A stretch of DNA of 64,000 bases from Porphyrobacter sp. CACIAM 03H1 (GCF_002215495.1 NZ_CP021378.1:828417-892416), one strand, 5' to 3'; counted from the stretch's first letter, positions 9,212 to 18,358 are shown. The notes: generated by a model from the sequence alone, not told the origin. Translations and numbers: made by a program.

Positions 9212-9241
9212 AAGGGCGGCCCGGTAACGGGCCGCCCTTTT
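9212..9241 (+). terminator. Rho-independent terminator of the Oar-like receptor gene
   Basis: A perfect 12-bp stem AAGGGCGGCCCG/CGGGCCGCCCTT with a GTAA tetraloop, ending in a short run of T. It lies between the receptor stop (9185) and the stop of the convergent sensor kinase gene (9274). Confidence 0.9.
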
Positions 9242-9273
9242 GCTTTGGGAGCCGTGGCGACCGCCGGGCCGGA

Positions 9274-12264
9274 TCAGGAACGAGCCATGCGCGCCGCGCC
9301 GGCCGCTGCCGAACGGTCGGCCTCGGCCAGCAGCGCCGCGGCCAGCGCCGCGCAAGTCGCGGCGTCGGCGCCGCCCGTCAGGGCGCGCTCGAGCGCGCCG
9401 GCGGCTTTGCCCAGCGCCGCTTCGCCGAACATCGCCGCTGTGCCCGCCAGCTTGTGCAGCAGCCGGGCGAGGTCTTCGGCCTGATCCCGTGACGCTTCCG
9501 GCCCTGATGTTCCGAGCCGTCCTGCGGCAAGCTCCGCCCCCACCGCCGCCAGAGCTTCCGCGCGCCGCGCCTCCCAGCGCGCCACCAGCCGCGGCGAGCG
9601 CGCGAGGGCCGAGGCGCGTTCCGACCGGTCGAGAGGAATGCGCGCGACCGGCGCATCGCTGTCCCGCGCCTCGACGATCCGCGTCGGCAGCCAGCGTTGC
9701 AGGGCGCGGGCGAGCTGGGCGAAGACCACCGGCTTGGCGAGATGCCCCTGCATCCCCGCCGCCCGCGTCGCAGCGACATCCTCGGGGAAGGCATTGGCCG
9801 TGAGCGCGATCACCGGCAGCAGCCCGGGACCGATCCCCTCGTCACGGATCGCGCGGGTCGCTGCGAGCCCGTCGCAGTCGGGCATCTGCACGTCCATCAG
9901 AACCAGATCATAGGGACGCCCGCGCATGACCTGGTCGATCACCATCGCGATCGCCTCGTTGCCGTCATGCGCCAGATCGACCTGCTGGCCGCAGCGCTGG
10001 AGCATCTCGCCGATCAGCTCGCGGTTGATGTCGTGATCCTCCGCGAGGAGGATGCGCGACGGGGCGAGCGCCGCCGGGGCGAGGTCGGCGGCCGTTGGCG
10101 TCCCGGGCAGGGCCACCATGTCCTGCGCGGGCGGGGCGAGCGTCGCGGGCAGCACCAGTGTGAAGCGGGAGCCTTCGCCGGGCACGCTTTCGACCTCGAT
10201 CCGCCCTCCCAGCAGCGCGGCCAGCTGGCGGCTGATCGACAGGCCGAGACCCGTCCCCCCGAACCGCCGGGCGGTGCTCGCCTCGCCTTGCGTGAAGGGA
10301 TGGAAGATCGTCTCGAGCTGGCGCGGGCTGATCCCGATGCCGCTGTCGGCGATGGTGATCCGCACCTCCTGGCGGCACACCCGGTAGCTGACCCGGATGT
10401 GCCCCGCCTCGGTGAATTTGACCGCGTTGCCGATCAGGTTGAGCAGGATCTGCCGCAGCCGCAGCCCGTCGGTCAGCACCCAAGGCGGGCGGTCCTCGGA
10501 ATAGCGGGAAGCGGGATCCCCGCCGCCATCGCATGAGACCTCGAGCGTCAGCCCCTTGCGGCTCGCCGCAGGGCGGTGGAGCGCGGCGCATTCGGCTATG
10601 CTGGCGTGAAGGTTGACCGGCGCGCGGTCGATCGCGAACTGCCCGCTCTCGATCTTGCTGAGATCGAGCACGTCGTTGAGCAGCATCATCATCGACCGGC
10701 CCGACTGCACGATCAGCTCGGCAAAGCGCCGCTGGTCGGCCGCCAGCTCGCCCTGAAGCATCAGCTCGGCGAAGCCCAGCACCCCGTTCATCGGGGTGCG
10801 GATCTCATGGCTCATGTTGGCGAGGAATTCGGACTTGGCCCGCGCCGCGTTCTCGGCGTTGCGGCGGGCGCGGGTGAGCAGCAGTTCGAGCTCGACCCTC
10901 TCGGTCACGTCCCGGGCCGCCACCACCACGCCCTCGCGCGCGCCGGTCTGCGGATCGTGGAACACCGCGCAATCGGCCTCAAGGAAGACCGGAGAGCCGT
11001 CAGGCGCGTCGGCGAAGCGGCGATAGGTCACGCGCTCGTGCACGCTGGTGCCGTCGAGCAGCCGCTCCAGCGCCTGCACCGTGCGGTCATGCGCATCGGG
11101 GTGCAGGCGCGCGGTGAGATGCTTGCCGATATAGGTCTCGGGCGGCACCCCCATCACGGTGCGCACCGAGGGCGAGGCATAGGTGCACACGCCCGAAAGA
11201 TCGAAGCGCAGGATCGCGTCGGTGATGTTGTCGGCGAGCAGATCGACCTCGCGCTTGCCGGCCGCGAGCTGTGCCACCATGCGGTCGCGTCCGGCGAGGA
11301 TCGCGGCGACCGGCAGGCCGGTGAGGAAATTGGCGGCGATGAAGGCCTGCAGCAGGTGCAACTGGGCGATGCCCCCGCCGCTCGCCGCCGCGATCGGACC
11401 CTCGCCCGCGAAGGTCATCGCGCCTGCCACCACTGCCACCCCGACGACATTGAGCGCGCTGCCGAGGCTGCCCAAACGGAAGGCGTGGAGGAGGGTGACC
11501 GGCTGGATCAGGAACATCAACGGGTAGAGCGTCTGGTCGAACACCAGATAGGCGCTGACCATCCCGCCGCCGAGCAGGACGACAGCTTCGGGCATGCGCG
11601 CCGGTGCCGGGGCGAGGCGGCCACGCAGCCGGTCTGTCGCCAGCAGCGCGGCAGGCACGATCAACACCATCGCCATGCTGTCGGTGAGAAACCACGTCAC
11701 CGCGCCGGCGCGCAGCTGTTCGAGGCTCGTGCCCATGGCCGGCAGCGCCACCAGCGCCGAGAGCACCGGCCCCACCAGCCCGCCCGCCCACACGAAGCGG
11801 GCGAGATCGCCGAGGCGGTTCATGTCGGGCGGTGCCCGGCCCGGCACCCGTGTGAGGGCCAGCACGGCGACGATTTCGACCACGTTGGCGAGCGAGAAGA
11901 ACAGCGCGATACTGTCGGGCAGCTGCACCACCACGTTGGCCGCAAGGCTCGCGGCGAAGCATGCGACGAGGAAGGGCACCTCGCAGCGGAGCCCGGCACG
12001 CAGCAGAACCGCGACGGCGCAGGCGTTGGCGAGCCAGATCGGGCTGACGGTATCGCCCGCGCGCGACAGCATGAGGCTGAGGCAGGCGAGCGCGAGATAC
12101 CCCGCGCCGCCGATCAGCGCCGCAAGCAGACTGCGCCGGTCAGGCGGCCCGACCGCGATTCCGGCAAGCGCCAGCGCGTTGCGGATCAGAGCGAAGCCCG
12201 CCCCGGCCTCGCGGGCAGCCGGGCGCACGGCTGCGTACGACGGCGCCTTGCGGGCGACGCCCAT
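9274..12264 (-). CDS. MASE1-PAS hybrid histidine kinase with receiver and Hpt domains
   Basis: A 996-residue membrane sensor kinase. Residues about 45-325 are a multi-helix MASE1 sensory region. A PAS domain spans about 338-455. HisKA carries the phospho-accepting His486 in ANMSHEIRTPMNG. The ATPase domain spans about 590-705, with N-box NLIGNAVKF and G-boxes DSGIGI and GGTGLGLSI. The receiver has phospho-acceptor Asp791 (LVLMDVQMPD), and the C-terminal Hpt has His937 (LHKLAGTAAMF). It can therefore run a complete internal His-Asp-His phosphorelay and pass phosphate to a separate regulator, which is not encoded next to it. The signal sensed by MASE1 is unknown. The start at 12264 is divergent from the TonB gene. 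Confidence 0.93.
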   Translation of the reverse strand: MGVARKAPSYAAVRPAAREAGAGFALIRNALALAGIAVGPPDRRSLLAALIGGAGYLALACLSLMLSRAGDTVSPIWLANACAVAVLLRAGLRCEVPFLVACFAASLAANVVVQLPDSIALFFSLANVVEIVAVLALTRVPGRAPPDMNRLGDLARFVWAGGLVGPVLSALVALPAMGTSLEQLRAGAVTWFLTDSMAMVLIVPAALLATDRLRGRLAPAPARMPEAVVLLGGGMVSAYLVFDQTLYPLMFLIQPVTLLHAFRLGSLGSALNVVGVAVVAGAMTFAGEGPIAAASGGGIAQLHLLQAFIAANFLTGLPVAAILAGRDRMVAQLAAGKREVDLLADNITDAILRFDLSGVCTYASPSVRTVMGVPPETYIGKHLTARLHPDAHDRTVQALERLLDGTSVHERVTYRRFADAPDGSPVFLEADCAVFHDPQTGAREGVVVAARDVTERVELELLLTRARRNAENAARAKSEFLANMSHEIRTPMNGVLGFAELMLQGELAADQRRFAELIVQSGRSMMMLLNDVLDLSKIESGQFAIDRAPVNLHASIAECAALHRPAASRKGLTLEVSCDGGGDPASRYSEDRPPWVLTDGLRLRQILLNLIGNAVKFTEAGHIRVSYRVCRQEVRITIADSGIGISPRQLETIFHPFTQGEASTARRFGGTGLGLSISRQLAALLGGRIEVESVPGEGSRFTLVLPATLAPPAQDMVALPGTPTAADLAPAALAPSRILLAEDHDINRELIGEMLQRCGQQVDLAHDGNEAIAMVIDQVMRGRPYDLVLMDVQMPDCDGLAATRAIRDEGIGPGLLPVIALTANAFPEDVAATRAAGMQGHLAKPVVFAQLARALQRWLPTRIVEARDSDAPVARIPLDRSERASALARSPRLVARWEARRAEALAAVGAELAAGRLGTSGPEASRDQAEDLARLLHKLAGTAAMFGEAALGKAAGALERALTGGADAATCAALAAALLAEADRSAAAGAARMARS

Positions 12265-12427
12265 GGCGGCATCAGGCGGATCGCTGCCGCCGTGCCGATC
12301 GTGATTGTCTGCGCGCCCGATCGCTGCGCTCCATCGCCAATTGCCCCCATGTTGCTATAGTGGGTTAGGGCGGATTGCAGAGACAACTGCATCCGGAATG
12401 GAGTTAACGGCAGGCAGGCGAGCGGCG

Positions 12428-13153
12428 ATGGCAACACCACAACCCTTCGGCGCCCGGCGCAAGCGGCTCAGCTGGCCGCTGATCGCGGGCATTGTCCTGC
12501 TGCACATCGCCGCGCTTTACGGTCTCGCCCGCGCGCTCGCGCCCGACATCACCGCCGCGGTCGAGCGCGAGGTGGTGTCGGCCTTCAGCATCGCCACGCC
12601 CCCGCCGCCCCCCCCGCCCCCGCCGGAAAATCGCCCCGAACCGGATGAAGGCGCGCAAGGCGCGCCCGGGCGGGAGGCGGTGGCGAAGCCCGTGACCGCA
12701 CAGCCGCCCAGGGTGCGGGTCAGGCAAGACGAGCCGCTCCCGCGCGCCGCATCGACCGGCACCGCGAACCGCTCGGGCGCGGCGGCGGCAGGCGAGGGCA
12801 CCGGCGCGGCGGGCACGGGGCTGGGCACCGGCAGCGGCAATTCCGGCAGCGGGCGCGGCGGGGTAGCGGTCTCGAAGCCCGTCCACATCTCCGGCAGCAT
12901 CGACAATGCCCGCGACTTTCCCGTGCCTCCCGGCGGGCGCGAGGCGCGGCGCGGCACGCAGGTCATCGTGCGCGTGACCGTGGGCACCGATGGGCGCGCG
13001 CGCGATTGCAGCATCTACCGCCCCAGCCCCGATCCCGAGGCCGACCGCATCACCTGCCGCCTCGTCGAGAGCCGCCTCGGCTTCCGCCCGGCGCGCGATG
13101 CGGCCGGCAATCCGGTCGCCGCGCCCTTCTACTGGCGCCAGCAGTGGTTCTGA
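12428..13153 (+). CDS. TonB-family energy transducer
   Basis: A 241-residue inner-membrane-anchored periplasmic protein. It has a basic N-terminus, one transmembrane helix (about residues 17-36), a Pro-rich stretch with nine prolines in a row (about 60-68), a Gly/Ala/Ser-rich linker and a C-terminal TonB domain (about 165-241) with RRGTQVIVRVTVGTDGRA. Such proteins couple ExbB/ExbD proton flow to outer-membrane receptors; no exbBD genes lie nearby. Two TonB-dependent receptors in this window are potential partners. ATG 12428 is chosen with a GGCAGGCGAG region upstream. An in-frame ATG at 12398 would add ten residues (MELTAGRRAA) and cannot be excluded. Confidence 0.85.
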   Translation: MATPQPFGARRKRLSWPLIAGIVLLHIAALYGLARALAPDITAAVEREVVSAFSIATPPPPPPPPPENRPEPDEGAQGAPGREAVAKPVTAQPPRVRVRQDEPLPRAASTGTANRSGAAAAGEGTGAAGTGLGTGSGNSGSGRGGVAVSKPVHISGSIDNARDFPVPPGGREARRGTQVIVRVTVGTDGRARDCSIYRPSPDPEADRITCRLVESRLGFRPARDAAGNPVAAPFYWRQQWF

Positions 13154-13232
13154 TGCGACCGGTGGCGGAATAATCCTGACCAGCATTACGTTTCGGCAAA
13201 ACTTGCTGATATAGCGGGGCCAGACGAGGGGT

Positions 13233-14279
13233 ATGCGAGTGACGGCCATCCATCCTGTGATCCTGTGCGGCGGCGGCGGCACGCGCCTGTGGCCTGTGAG
13301 CCGCAAGGCGCTGCCCAAGCCGTTCCTGCCGCTGCTGGGCGAGGAGACGCTGTTCGAACAGGCGGTGCGCCGGGTTGCCGGAGACGATCGCTTCGCCCCG
13401 CCGATCGTGGTCGCGGGTGCGGACCATGCCGATCTGATCGAAGCGCAGCTCGGCCCGGCGTCGGGAGCGCGGCTGGTGATCGAGCCGGCGGCGAGGAACA
13501 CCGCGCCCGCCATCGCGCTTGCCGCCGCGTTGCTGCCCGAGGACGCGGTGATGCTGGTCTGCCCGAGCGACCACCACATCGCCGACACCGACGCCTTCCG
13601 CGCCTCCGCCCTTGCCGCGGCGGCATTGGCGCGCGAGGATCATCTCGTGAGTTTCGGCATCGCCGCCGACCGGCCCGAAACCGGCTACGGATACCTGCGC
13701 CGCGGCGCGCCGCTGGCCGGGGGCTACGCGATCCGCGAATTCGTCGAAAAGCCCGATCGGGCGCGGGCCGAAGCCTATCTCGCAAGCGGCGAATACAGCT
13801 GGAACGGCGGGATTTTCGCCTTCCGCGCCGGGCACCTGCTGGCGGAACTCGCCGCGCACCGCCCCGACATGGCGCGCCTAGTGGCAGAGGCGGTCGCGGG
13901 CGGCCGGTGGGAGGGCGCGCGCTTCCATCCCGCGCCGGCGCCCTTCGCCGCGATCGCGGGGGATTCGATCGATTATGCCGTCATGGAGAACACCGCCCGC
14001 GCGGCGATGGTGCCGGCCGACATGGGCTGGTCCGATATCGGCAACTGGGCCGCGCTCGCCGAGGCGCTGGCTGGCGAGGCTGACGGGCTGGGCAATGTCG
14101 TGCGCGGGGCGGTCGATCTGGCGGACTGCCGCGATGTCTTCGCCACCACCGACGGGCCGCGCATCTCGGCCGTGGGGCTCGAGGGGGTGTGCATCGTCGT
14201 CTCGGACGGCGAGGTTCTGGTCACCACGCGCGACGGCGCGCAGGGTGTGGGCAAGCTGCCGGGGGCAATGAGCCAGTGA
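13233..14279 (+). CDS. manC: Mannose-1-phosphate guanylyltransferase
   Basis: The enzyme makes GDP-mannose from mannose-1-phosphate and GTP, supplying mannose and fucose units for surface polysaccharide. The 348-residue protein is the short, monofunctional type: a nucleotidyltransferase domain with pyrophosphorylase signature VILCGGGGTRLWPVSRKALPKPF, FVEKP, YSWNGGIF and DMGWSDIGNW. A short beta-helix tail follows, without the C-terminal cupin isomerase domain of bifunctional enzymes. The isomerase is instead supplied by the next gene, whose GTG start overlaps this stop (GTGA at 14276-14279), so the two are almost certainly translated together. Confidence 0.93.
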   Translation: MRVTAIHPVILCGGGGTRLWPVSRKALPKPFLPLLGEETLFEQAVRRVAGDDRFAPPIVVAGADHADLIEAQLGPASGARLVIEPAARNTAPAIALAAALLPEDAVMLVCPSDHHIADTDAFRASALAAAALAREDHLVSFGIAADRPETGYGYLRRGAPLAGGYAIREFVEKPDRARAEAYLASGEYSWNGGIFAFRAGHLLAELAAHRPDMARLVAEAVAGGRWEGARFHPAPAPFAAIAGDSIDYAVMENTARAAMVPADMGWSDIGNWAALAEALAGEADGLGNVVRGAVDLADCRDVFATTDGPRISAVGLEGVCIVVSDGEVLVTTRDGAQGVGKLPGAMSQ

Positions 14280-15076
14280 CCGCGCGCCGGCTCTCCACGC
14301 TGATGGTCGAGAAGGTCTGGGGCCGCGAGGTGCTGCCTGCTCCCTTCGCTGCGCCGCCCGGCACGCGCATCGGCGAAATCTGGTTCGAACCCCCGCCCGA
14401 ATTGCCGCAGGTGCTGGTCAAGTATCTGTTCACGAGCGAGAAACTCTCGGTGCAGGTGCACCCCTCCGAGGCCACCGCGCTTCCCGGCGAGGCGGGCAAG
14501 GAGGAGTGCTGGCTGGTGCTCGATGCCGAGGAGGGGGCTGAGCTTGCCATCGGCTTCGCGCGGGAGGTGACGCGCGAGGAGATCGCCGCAGCGGCGCGCG
14601 ACGGCAGCATCGAGACGCTGCTCGCCTGGTACCCGGCGCAGGCAGGCGACCTGTTCTACCTTCCGGCCGGCACCGTCCACGCCATCGGCCCCGGCCTCGC
14701 GCTGGTCGAGGTGCAGCAGACCAGCGACACCACCTTCCGCCTCTACGACTACGGCCGCCCGCGCGAACTGCATCTCGAGCGGGCCCTCGCTGTCGCTTCG
14801 GGAGGGGTCTATGCGCCCGGGAACAAGGGCTCGGTAACCGCGGGGCCGGTTCTGGTCGATGGTCCGCACTTCCGGCTCGACCGGATCGAGGGCGCCCCCG
14901 ATGCGGCGACTTCGGCGGCGTGGAGCGGGGCGCTGCTGGCGCTGCCGCTGGCGGGCGAGATCGCTGCGAAGGACGGATCGGCCCGGGCGGCGGCGGGGGA
15001 GTGCCTGGTGGCGGACGGTCTCGACAGTCTCGATTTCGGCGGGGCGCAGGTGACTCTGCTGGCGCGGGCGGCCTAG
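14276..15076 (+). CDS. manA: Class I mannose-6-phosphate isomerase
   Basis: This Zn-dependent cupin interconverts fructose-6-P and mannose-6-P, the entry into GDP-mannose synthesis. In the 266-residue protein the metal-binding motif QVHPSE and the second-strand PAGTVHAIGPG, followed by EVQQTSDTTFRLYDYGR, are clear. The length is short compared with about 390 residues for enterobacterial ManA, but normal for the compact class seen in many Gram-positives and sphingomonads. GTG at 14276 overlaps the manC stop. It is convergent with bphP; the two stops overlap by 4 bases (15073-15076). Confidence 0.88.
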   Translation: MTARRLSTLMVEKVWGREVLPAPFAAPPGTRIGEIWFEPPPELPQVLVKYLFTSEKLSVQVHPSEATALPGEAGKEECWLVLDAEEGAELAIGFAREVTREEIAAAARDGSIETLLAWYPAQAGDLFYLPAGTVHAIGPGLALVEVQQTSDTTFRLYDYGRPRELHLERALAVASGGVYAPGNKGSVTAGPVLVDGPHFRLDRIEGAPDAATSAAWSGALLALPLAGEIAAKDGSARAAAGECLVADGLDSLDFGGAQVTLLARAA

Positions 15077-17625
15077 GCCGGCTCCGCGCCGACCAGCAGT
15101 CGCTCGATTTCGGTCATGCCGTAGGGCTTGCGCAGCACCGCCGCCGCACCCAGCCGCTCGAAGCTCGCAGCTCCTTCGGCATAGCCCGTCGCCAGCACGA
15201 AACGCACGCCCGCCGCGCGCAGGGCCTCGGCGATTGGCTCGGAGCTTTCCCCGCCGAGGTTGAAGTCGATGATCGCGAAATCGGGCGGGCTCTCGGCGAT
15301 CGCCGCCAGCGCGCCGGTGACCGAGCTTTCCAGCCGCACCTCTGCCACCCCGAGGCGTTTCAGGTTCTCCTCGGTGTCGAGCGCGATGATGATGCTGTCC
15401 TCCACCACCAGCACACGAGCGGGCGCATCGGGGGGCAGGCGGTCGGCGCGCAGCGGATCGGGCGGGGGCGGGGCGAGACGCCGCCCGGGCGCATCGGGTG
15501 CGGCAAGATAGCGCGCGGGGACGAGGAATTCCGCCTCCACCCCGCCGAGCTTGTAGCGCACGTCCGCCTCGCCGCCGAGATCATGCGGGATCGAGCGGGT
15601 GATGATCGTCGAGCCGAAGCCATGGCGCGTGGGTGCGGTCACCGGCGGCCCGCCGCTCTCGCGCCAGCGCAGCGCCAGATCGCCGAAGGCGGTGCGCGCG
15701 AGGCTGACCTCGACCGTCCCGGCGCGGGCCGAGAGGCTGCCGTATTTGGCGCTGTTGGTCGCCAGCTCGTGCACCACCAGCGCCAGGATGGTGTAGGCCT
15801 CCGGCGTCACCAGCACATCATCGCCGCTCAGGCGGAAACGTGCGCGAGCCTCGCCGCTATAGGGCGCAAGCTCGGCTTCGATCAGCCGCGCGAGGCTCGC
15901 CGGGCCCCAGTTCTTGGCGGTGATGTTGTCGTGCGCGCTCGCCAGCGCGGCGATGCGCCCGCCGATGATCGCGGCAAAGCCGGGCACCGACAGCGCCTCG
16001 GCCTGCGACTGCGACACCAGCGCGCGGATCAGGCCGAGGATGTTGCGAACGCGGTGGTTCAGTTCGGCGATCAGCAGGTCCTGCTGCTCGGCCGCGCGGG
16101 CGCGCTCGCGCGTCAGATCCTCGCTCATCCGCAGGATCACCTCGATCAGCGTGCGGCGCAGGCGCGCGGCGATCTCGCATTCCTCGGCGCTCCAGTCCGC
16201 CGAGTGGCCCCGCACGGTTTCCTGCCAGGCCGAAAAGCTCGCGCGCGGCTGGAGCAGTTCGCCGGGCGCGGCGACCGCCTTGTTCGGATCGCCCGCCCAT
16301 TGCACCACCCGTTCGAGCGGGCGGCGCCACAGCACCAGCGCATCGCGCGTGCCGCGCGACAGCGGCAGCACCAGCGCGCCGGCCGCCCGGTGCGCGAAGG
16401 GCGCGGCCTCGGCGATCTGATCGGCAAGGCGGGTGGTGGCGTGGGTCGCCCCGCCAAGCGTCGTCGCCAGCAGCGGCGCGACGGCACGGAAGGCGTCCTC
16501 GTCGGGCGCATCGCCGCTGGCGCGATATTCCCCGTCGGCAAAGAGCGAGATGCCGTCGTGCTGGATCGTGCCGCGCAGCAGCTCCTCGATCATCGGCAGG
16601 CTGTCGGCGAGGCTGACCCCGCCCGCCAGGCGCAGCAGCAGCCGGTCGTTCAATTGCCGCGCTCGTTCGCGCAAGCCTTCGGCCTGCGCCACCAGAATGC
16701 GGTCGAGCATCAGCGAGAAGGTCTGGCTGAGCAGTTCGGCCACGGTGCGCAGCGAATAGGGCGGCAGGCGCGCTTCGCGGTGGTGGCACGAGATCATGCC
16801 CCACAGCCGGTCGTGCCGGACGATCGCGATCGCCAGCGAGGCGCCCACCCCCATGTTGCGCATATAGGCGAGGTGCATTTGCGAGTGCGCGCGCAGCATC
16901 GACATCGACAGGTCGAGCGGGGTGTCCTCCGGCCCCAGCGCGGGGACAATGGGCACGGGCTCGGCGGTCATGTCGGCGATGACGCGGAAGCGGTTGCGGC
17001 GGAACAGCTCGCGCGCCTGCTGCGGAATGTCGGCGGCGGGATAGCGCAGGCCCTTGAAGGGTTCGAGGCTCTCGTCCTTGTCCTCGGCGATCACCTCGCC
17101 GCTTTCGTCGGGATGGAAGCGGTAGACCATCACCCGGTCATAAGCGGTCATCTGCCGCACCAGCCGCGCCGCCGTATCGCACAGCGCGGCGAGGCTGGCG
17201 GCCTGTTCGAGCTGGGCGATGACAGGGACGATCATGCTGACATGGTCGGCAAAGTCGCTCGCGGCGTGGGGCTCGAACTCGATCACCGACAGGCCGCAGG
17301 AGCGGTGCACGGCGCAGTCGAAACGGGTGCCCGTGCCGGCAAGATCGAGCCCGAAGCGGCGTTCGAGCGCGTCCACCCCCGCAAGTCCGCCGAGCGCCTG
17401 TTCGAGGGTGGCGAGGGACGCGGGCGCGAGAATGGCGGCGAGCGGGGTGCCGGGGGCGGGGATTTCGGCAAGGCCCAGCAAGTCTGCCACGTTGGCCGAG
17501 GCGTGCACCACCTGCCCCGCGCCATCGGCGGCCAGCAATCCGCCGAAGCTCTGGATCGCGGCGATGTGGTGGATCGGCTCGCGGTCGCATTCGGTGAGCG
17601 TGTCGCTGCGCTGGTGGAGGTTCAT
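15073..17625 (-). CDS. bphP: Bacteriophytochrome: PAS-GAF-PHY photosensor with HWE histidine kinase and C-terminal receiver
   Basis: An 850-residue red/far-red photoreceptor kinase. The biliverdin-attaching cysteine is Cys13 in ECDREPIHHIAAIQSFG. The chromophore-pocket signature is YPAADIP (Asp199), followed by HLAYMRNMG (His251). The PHY domain carries the tongue motif PRASF (about 460). The kinase is the HWE type: phospho-acceptor His524 (ELNHRVRN), the N-box HELATNSAKYG with His619, and W654-R-E656. A receiver follows at residues about 737-845 with Asp787 and Lys833. The fused receiver may act as a phosphate sink or as the output. The start ATG overlaps the bphO stop (ATGA, 17622-17625), so the chromophore-making enzyme and the receptor are translationally coupled. 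Confidence 0.95.
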   Translation of the reverse strand: MNLHQRSDTLTECDREPIHHIAAIQSFGGLLAADGAGQVVHASANVADLLGLAEIPAPGTPLAAILAPASLATLEQALGGLAGVDALERRFGLDLAGTGTRFDCAVHRSCGLSVIEFEPHAASDFADHVSMIVPVIAQLEQAASLAALCDTAARLVRQMTAYDRVMVYRFHPDESGEVIAEDKDESLEPFKGLRYPAADIPQQARELFRRNRFRVIADMTAEPVPIVPALGPEDTPLDLSMSMLRAHSQMHLAYMRNMGVGASLAIAIVRHDRLWGMISCHHREARLPPYSLRTVAELLSQTFSLMLDRILVAQAEGLRERARQLNDRLLLRLAGGVSLADSLPMIEELLRGTIQHDGISLFADGEYRASGDAPDEDAFRAVAPLLATTLGGATHATTRLADQIAEAAPFAHRAAGALVLPLSRGTRDALVLWRRPLERVVQWAGDPNKAVAAPGELLQPRASFSAWQETVRGHSADWSAEECEIAARLRRTLIEVILRMSEDLTRERARAAEQQDLLIAELNHRVRNILGLIRALVSQSQAEALSVPGFAAIIGGRIAALASAHDNITAKNWGPASLARLIEAELAPYSGEARARFRLSGDDVLVTPEAYTILALVVHELATNSAKYGSLSARAGTVEVSLARTAFGDLALRWRESGGPPVTAPTRHGFGSTIITRSIPHDLGGEADVRYKLGGVEAEFLVPARYLAAPDAPGRRLAPPPPDPLRADRLPPDAPARVLVVEDSIIIALDTEENLKRLGVAEVRLESSVTGALAAIAESPPDFAIIDFNLGGESSEPIAEALRAAGVRFVLATGYAEGAASFERLGAAAVLRKPYGMTEIERLLVGAEPA

Positions 17626-18212
17626 GACGCAGCGCCTTCCGGCACCTGCGCACCCTCGGCGACGGCGAGAAAGTGGGCAAAGACCGCCTCGGCCGCGCGG
17701 GTCGCCCCTTCGGCCTCCTCGATACCGGCGGGGCGTTCGACCCTCTCCCTGAGGCCCTGCCAGAAGGTCATCATTGCCCCGTCATCGAGAAAGGCCACCG
17801 GCCAGGTGCCGCCGCCGATGCGGGCGACCTGCTTGGCGATCGCGCGATTGCCGAGCGCCGATCCGGCCAGCACCCAGGCCGTGCCGAGCGCGTGCCCTGC
17901 GCCGGTCCGGCCGAGAGTGAAGAGCGGCGCCGGGGCGGGAAGGGCGCAGTCGAGGGCAGCAAGGTCGCGCGCGATCAGCCCGGATTGCGGCGGCGGGGCG
18001 AGGCCGCGCGGCGCATGGGCCCCGATCCACGCTTCCAGCGGCGCGCGGGCGGCGTGTTGCAGGGCGAGGAAGCGGGCATAGTCGGCGCGGGTCTGCCATC
18101 CGCTTGCTGCCTGCATCGCGTGGTCGAGCAGGTCGTGCGCGGCCATCGTCGCGGTGCGCAGATGCGCGCGCAGGCTTTCGCGCGGGTCTGCATTGTCCAT
18201 GACCGGTGCCAT
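17622..18212 (-). CDS. bphO: Biliverdin-producing heme oxygenase
   Basis: It opens heme to biliverdin IX-alpha, CO and iron, supplying the chromophore for BphP. The 196-residue length and the N-terminal LRTATMAAHDLLDHAM, with the proximal iron-ligand His26, fit the HemO/BphO group. A GHALGTAWVLAGSALGNRAI helix corresponds to the glycine-rich distal helix. ATG at 18212 has an AGGACGG ribosome site about 8 bases upstream; a second in-frame ATG at 18200 is the alternative. It is the first gene of a two-gene operon with bphP. A TGT-N12-ACA inverted repeat lies 84 bases upstream of the start. Confidence 0.88.
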   Translation of the reverse strand: MAPVMDNADPRESLRAHLRTATMAAHDLLDHAMQAASGWQTRADYARFLALQHAARAPLEAWIGAHAPRGLAPPPQSGLIARDLAALDCALPAPAPLFTLGRTGAGHALGTAWVLAGSALGNRAIAKQVARIGGGTWPVAFLDDGAMMTFWQGLRERVERPAGIEEAEGATRAAEAVFAHFLAVAEGAQVPEGAAS

Positions 18213-18292
18213 ACCACCCGTCCTTCCCGTCCGAATCGACCACTAAGCCGATCTGCCGCACGATCCCGAGTGTAAGGCAAATTAGGCAATCA

Positions 18293-18316
18293 ATATGTAC
18301 AGATATTGTTACATAT
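18293..18316. promoter_or_regulatory. TGT-N12-ACA inverted repeat upstream of bphO-bphP (PpsR/CrtJ-type box candidate)
   Basis: Perfect 7-bp arms ATATGTA (18293-18299) and TACATAT (18310-18316) are separated by 10 bases. They contain TGT at 18296-18298 and ACA at 18311-18313, exactly 12 bases apart. TGT-N12-ACA is the established recognition sequence of PpsR/CrtJ, the redox- or light-responsive repressor of photosynthesis genes in purple bacteria. The site lies in the 146-base gap upstream of bphO. The motif is seen directly; use by PpsR is inference, and no ppsR gene is in the window. Confidence 0.6.
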
Positions 18317-18358
18317 GTAGGCCGCCATGGCAATCGCCCGCGCGCATCGGGCATCGGT

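Noticed and set aside
12376..12391. TGCAG/CTGCA inverted repeat before the TonB gene as an operator
   Set aside because: Five-base arms are expected by chance in this length of GC-rich DNA, and no promoter context was clear.
14920..18081. Long plus-strand open frame opposite bphP and bphO
   Set aside because: Antisense shadow; both minus-strand genes have complete motifs and a coupled start, and the shadow has none.
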